A DNA stretch of 64,000 bases, taken from NCBI RefSeq assembly GCF_047663525.1, contig NC_092607.1, positions 4,559,001 to 4,623,000 of the forward strand. Direction: 5' to 3'. Positions 61,966 through 64,000 of this stretch are shown here, one piece after another. Both the position numbers and the translations under genes were made by a program. The stretch is from Anas platyrhynchos (taxonomy: Eukaryota > Chordata > Aves > Anseriformes > Anatidae). The notes under the pieces were generated by a model, which was not told where the DNA came from, made no database searches, and saw nothing but the letters and a program-made list of their open reading frames with translations. Each line of letters opens with the position of its first letter. Position 1 is the stretch's first letter.

Positions 61966-61991
61966 AAAAAAAAAAAAAAAAAAAAAAAAAA
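61966..61991. repeat. A26 homopolymer
   Basis: A run of 26 A. The sequence before it shows no recognisable retrogene or LINE tail. Confidence 0.9.
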
Positions 61992-63016
61992 GAAGCTGAC
62001 AATAATACCATGGAAACTGTGGAGCACAACATGTGGAATTAATTAGTAGCTATGAAATCACACGCATGGTACAGGACACATACGGGGTACATGTTCCGGA
62101 GGAGAAGGGTTGTGGGTGAGTATTTAGAAAGTGAGCTGTTAACGTGCGGCTTCATGAGCCAGAACCTGTGTGAGGGCTCCTGAGCTGCCCCTCGCTGCCC
62201 ACAGCCCCACACGGTGACCTGGGGACATGGGGACACCGTGAGCACGGGGACATGCAGGCAGAGCCCTGTGGGTACAAGACTTTCCTTCCCTTATCAGCAC
62301 GTGATCCCAGTTTCTAACTGGAAAATGAAGCCATGCCCATTAATCTGGATTTGCAATAAACAAGCCCGGGATAATGAATTGAATTCCCTGTCCCCTGCAG
62401 CGAGGCTACATCAGGGCTCTGGCTCCTCTCGAGCCACTGCTGGTAGAGGCACCGCGGCTGCACCGCTCCCGGACACAGAGGGGTGAACAGCAGCACGGGC
62501 TGCCACAGCCTCATTAACAACCTGACAGCAGCTAACGAAGCAGAACCGGAGCAGAGAATCCCGGTGGTGACCGCAGAGCTGGCCCTGCAGCCTTCCTCCC
62601 CTGCCCTCCCCATGCTCGCATGCAGCAGCTCTGTGCCCGGGGGGCTGAGCTCAGGGACGGCTCTGCAGGAAACTGGGGACCTGTCACCTGCTTTGAAGTC
62701 CTCGTGGACTCAGTCACAGCTTTTTCAGGAGCTGAGTTTGGGTTTACAAGGCTTGAAATAAGCAGTGCCAGAGCTGCATGTCCCAGACTGGATTTTGTGT
62801 GGACAGCTACCCCAGACCATTCACAACCCTGAAGAACGGTGCTGGCTCTGTTTGGCAGCCAACACGTAGAGGCTTTGGCCATCTCCGTGGGCACCGTGCC
62901 CCCTCTGCCATGCCCACATCCCTGGGGACAGCGTCCCTTTCCTTCGCTCGCTCTCCTGGCAGGCAGCACGCTCTCACCTTGAGGGGAGTGGAAATGTCAG
63001 CTGGAATGTGGGCTGG

Positions 63017-63036
63017 AAAAAAAAAAAAAAAAAAAA
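63017..63036. repeat. A20 homopolymer upstream of CCN5
   Basis: A run of 20 A about 80 bp upstream of the CCN5 TATA box. Long A-tracts can exclude nucleosomes near promoters. Confidence 0.9.
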
Positions 63037-63117
63037 GAAAAGAAGCAAATCTTGAGGCTCGTCCAAAACTACTCCTGTTTATATTGGAGCCTGGGAGTGA
63101 CATCAGAGCAGGGAGAG

Positions 63118-63123
63118 TATAAA
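63118..63123 (+). promoter_or_regulatory. CCN5: CCN5 TATA box
   Basis: TATAAA lies 104 bp upstream of the CCN5 ATG, which places the transcription start at about 63,145-63,150 and gives a 5'UTR of about 75 bases. This contrasts with the TATA-less CpG promoter of ADA. Confidence 0.7.
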
Positions 63124-63192
63124 CACCAGCAGGACCCACTCAGGGCTTTAAAGCCCGCAAACACGCTGCTGCCTCTGGCTGCCCGGGGGGCG

Positions 63193-63225
63193 ATGAGCCC
63201 AAGTGCCGCGGGGCGAGCAGCATGA
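63193..63225 (+). CDS. 10-codon upstream ORF overlapping the CCN5 start
   Basis: An ATG at 63,193 opens a 10-residue frame whose TGA stop (63,223-63,225) overlaps the CCN5 ATG (63,222-63,224) as ATGA. The geometry would allow termination-reinitiation or reduce CCN5 translation. It lies downstream of the TATA-predicted start site, so it should be in the mRNA. Its translation is inferred. Confidence 0.45.
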   Translation: MSPSAAGRAA

Positions 63226-63281
63226 GGCTCCGGCTGGAGAAACAGCTCCTCTTCCTCTCCCTGCTCTGCATCCTCTCCAAG
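63222..63281 (+). CDS. CCN5: CCN5 (WISP2) exon 1, signal peptide
   Basis: The exon encodes 20 residues: a short basic start (MRLRLEK) and a hydrophobic core (LLFLSLLCIL) ending in SK at a consensus donor AAG|GTAAGG. Human CCN5 exon 1 also encodes 20 residues, ending SLLCLLSK. CCN5 is a secreted matricellular protein of the CCN family that lacks the C-terminal cystine-knot domain. The IGFBP, VWC and TSP1 domains would be encoded by exons beyond this window. The assignment rests on this signal peptide, exon structure, upstream TATA box and position next to ADA, matching mammals. The ATG context AGCATGA is modest. Confidence 0.85.
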
Positions 63282-64000
63282 GTAAGGGAGACGGGGCACC
63301 GGGTGGCTGTAGCCTCATCGGGGAAGCACCCGGCTCTCCCAAAAGGAGGCTCAGGCTCCGGTGCTGGCTCGAGCCCTAGCTCCCGCTGGCAGGCAGGCTG
63401 CCTTGCTGCAGCCTCGCAGAGGCAGAGCTGTGCTTGGGAGAGAGCTCAAATTAACCAGCGGGGTCTTAATGCTCGTGGGCCAAACGCCGCCGTGCTGCAG
63501 GCAGGAATGGCAGCGATGTGCTCTGCTCGCTCACCCCTTCTCTGTGGCTCTGTGCCAGCTCCCGCAGGCTCCTCGCTCTGTGCTGGCCGGGCAGCGAGCA
63601 CCAGCCCCAGGGGTACCCAGCCGTCTGCTCATCCCAGGATGCTCACACGGAGCTGTTGGATGCCTCTGACAGGATTTGGGTTGTTCTATGATTTGTTTTT
63701 TCCCTCTTGTTTCTGCGTGGCATCGCTCCCTGTGCAGAGTTTTGAAAGGCGGGGGGCGGGGGGGGCGCGCAGCTCCAAATTCTTCTCATCGCTGCTTGAA
63801 TCCCAAGTCAGACGTTGTGCAGGCAGGGACATCTCAGCAGCTTTGTGCCCATTTCACTGCTTTCCCAGGCACTTAAGATCTCTAATAGGAGCCACATTGT
63901 CATCTAATGACGAGTTAATTACAGGGAGCAAGGGGAAATGGATTAATGGAGTTGGCTTGGCTAATCTCTCTAAAATATTGTTCTGTAATAGAAACCTGAA
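63282..64000 (+). other. CCN5: CCN5 intron 1 (partial)
   Basis: Starts GTAAGG and continues beyond the window. It contains a G-rich cluster at 63,750-63,768 with G-quadruplex potential. No CCN5 exon 2 (IGFBP domain) was recognised before the end. Confidence 0.75.

Larger units (their letters stand above)
47261..63000. other. ADA-CCN5 intergenic region
   Basis: Between the divergent ADA and CCN5 genes I recognise no multi-exon protein gene. Identifiable contents are a retroviral fragment (52.37-53.04 kb), a 21-bp minisatellite (58.19-58.31 kb), a C22 run (58,838-58,859), an AT-rich block around 60.1-60.7 kb, an A26 run (61,966-61,991) and possible CTCF-type motifs at 49.4 and 50.8 kb. Several open frames exceed 180 codons, but none shows a known domain. 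In mammals this interval is also essentially noncoding. Confidence 0.6.

Noticed and set aside
61966-61991. A26 run as the tail of a retrogene or LINE
   Set aside because: No coding similarity or CR1 3' end (CR1 ends in short repeats, not poly-A) precedes it. Treated as a simple repeat.
63660-63700. TTCTATGATTTG as a CR1 3' terminal repeat
   Set aside because: Only one partial unit is present and the upstream CR1 3' consensus is absent. Likely chance.

Overview
This is vertebrate nuclear DNA, most likely from a bird. Three genes can be read exon by exon: PKIG (+ strand), ADA (- strand) and the first coding exon of CCN5/WISP2 (+ strand). Their order and orientation match the PKIG-ADA-CCN5 block of human chromosome 20q13. 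No mammalian SINE or L1 sequence was recognised, the introns are short, and traces of CR1-like and MIR-like ancient repeats and an avian-style betaretroviral fragment are present. The species cannot be determined from the sequence.

Layout. 1-13,039: no recognisable gene; the first 10 kb are AT-richer than the rest. About 13,040-13,900: a CpG-rich block with an inverted CCAAT box, a CRE-like site and a perfect splice donor at 13,621, proposed as a PKIG promoter and noncoding first exon. 13,621-26,379: putative PKIG 5' intron, with ancient repeats near 16.3 and 17.6 kb and a second CpG-rich block with a 26-bp tandem repeat at 24.8-25.2 kb. 26,380-28,575: both PKIG coding exons and the 3'UTR with an AATAAA signal. 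The reconstructed protein is 76 aa, the length of human PKIG.

30,350-47,100 (- strand): ADA, tail-to-tail with PKIG. Eleven coding exons join in frame to 359 aa with every zinc-binding and catalytic residue present. The stop lies in exon 11, so the tiny human exon 12 has no coding counterpart. The promoter is a TATA-less CpG island with GC boxes, and five 9-bp GGAGGC-type repeats abut the start codon.

47,100-63,117: ADA-CCN5 intergenic DNA, transcribed away from on both sides. It holds a betaretrovirus-like fragment at 52.4-53.0 kb (tRNA-Lys-type primer-binding site and a 182-codon hydrophobic ORF), a 21-bp minisatellite at 58.2 kb and a C22 run at 58.84 kb. 63,118-64,000: CCN5 TATA box, exon 1 (signal peptide) and part of intron 1. 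An upstream ORF stops in an ATGA overlap with the CCN5 start codon.

Functionally, PKIG inhibits and exports the PKA catalytic subunit, ADA degrades adenosine and deoxyadenosine, and CCN5 is a secreted matricellular protein. They are neighbours by conserved synteny, not an operon. No bacterial, plasmid, phage or CRISPR features were seen. Most long open frames in the GC-rich parts are chance ORFs.
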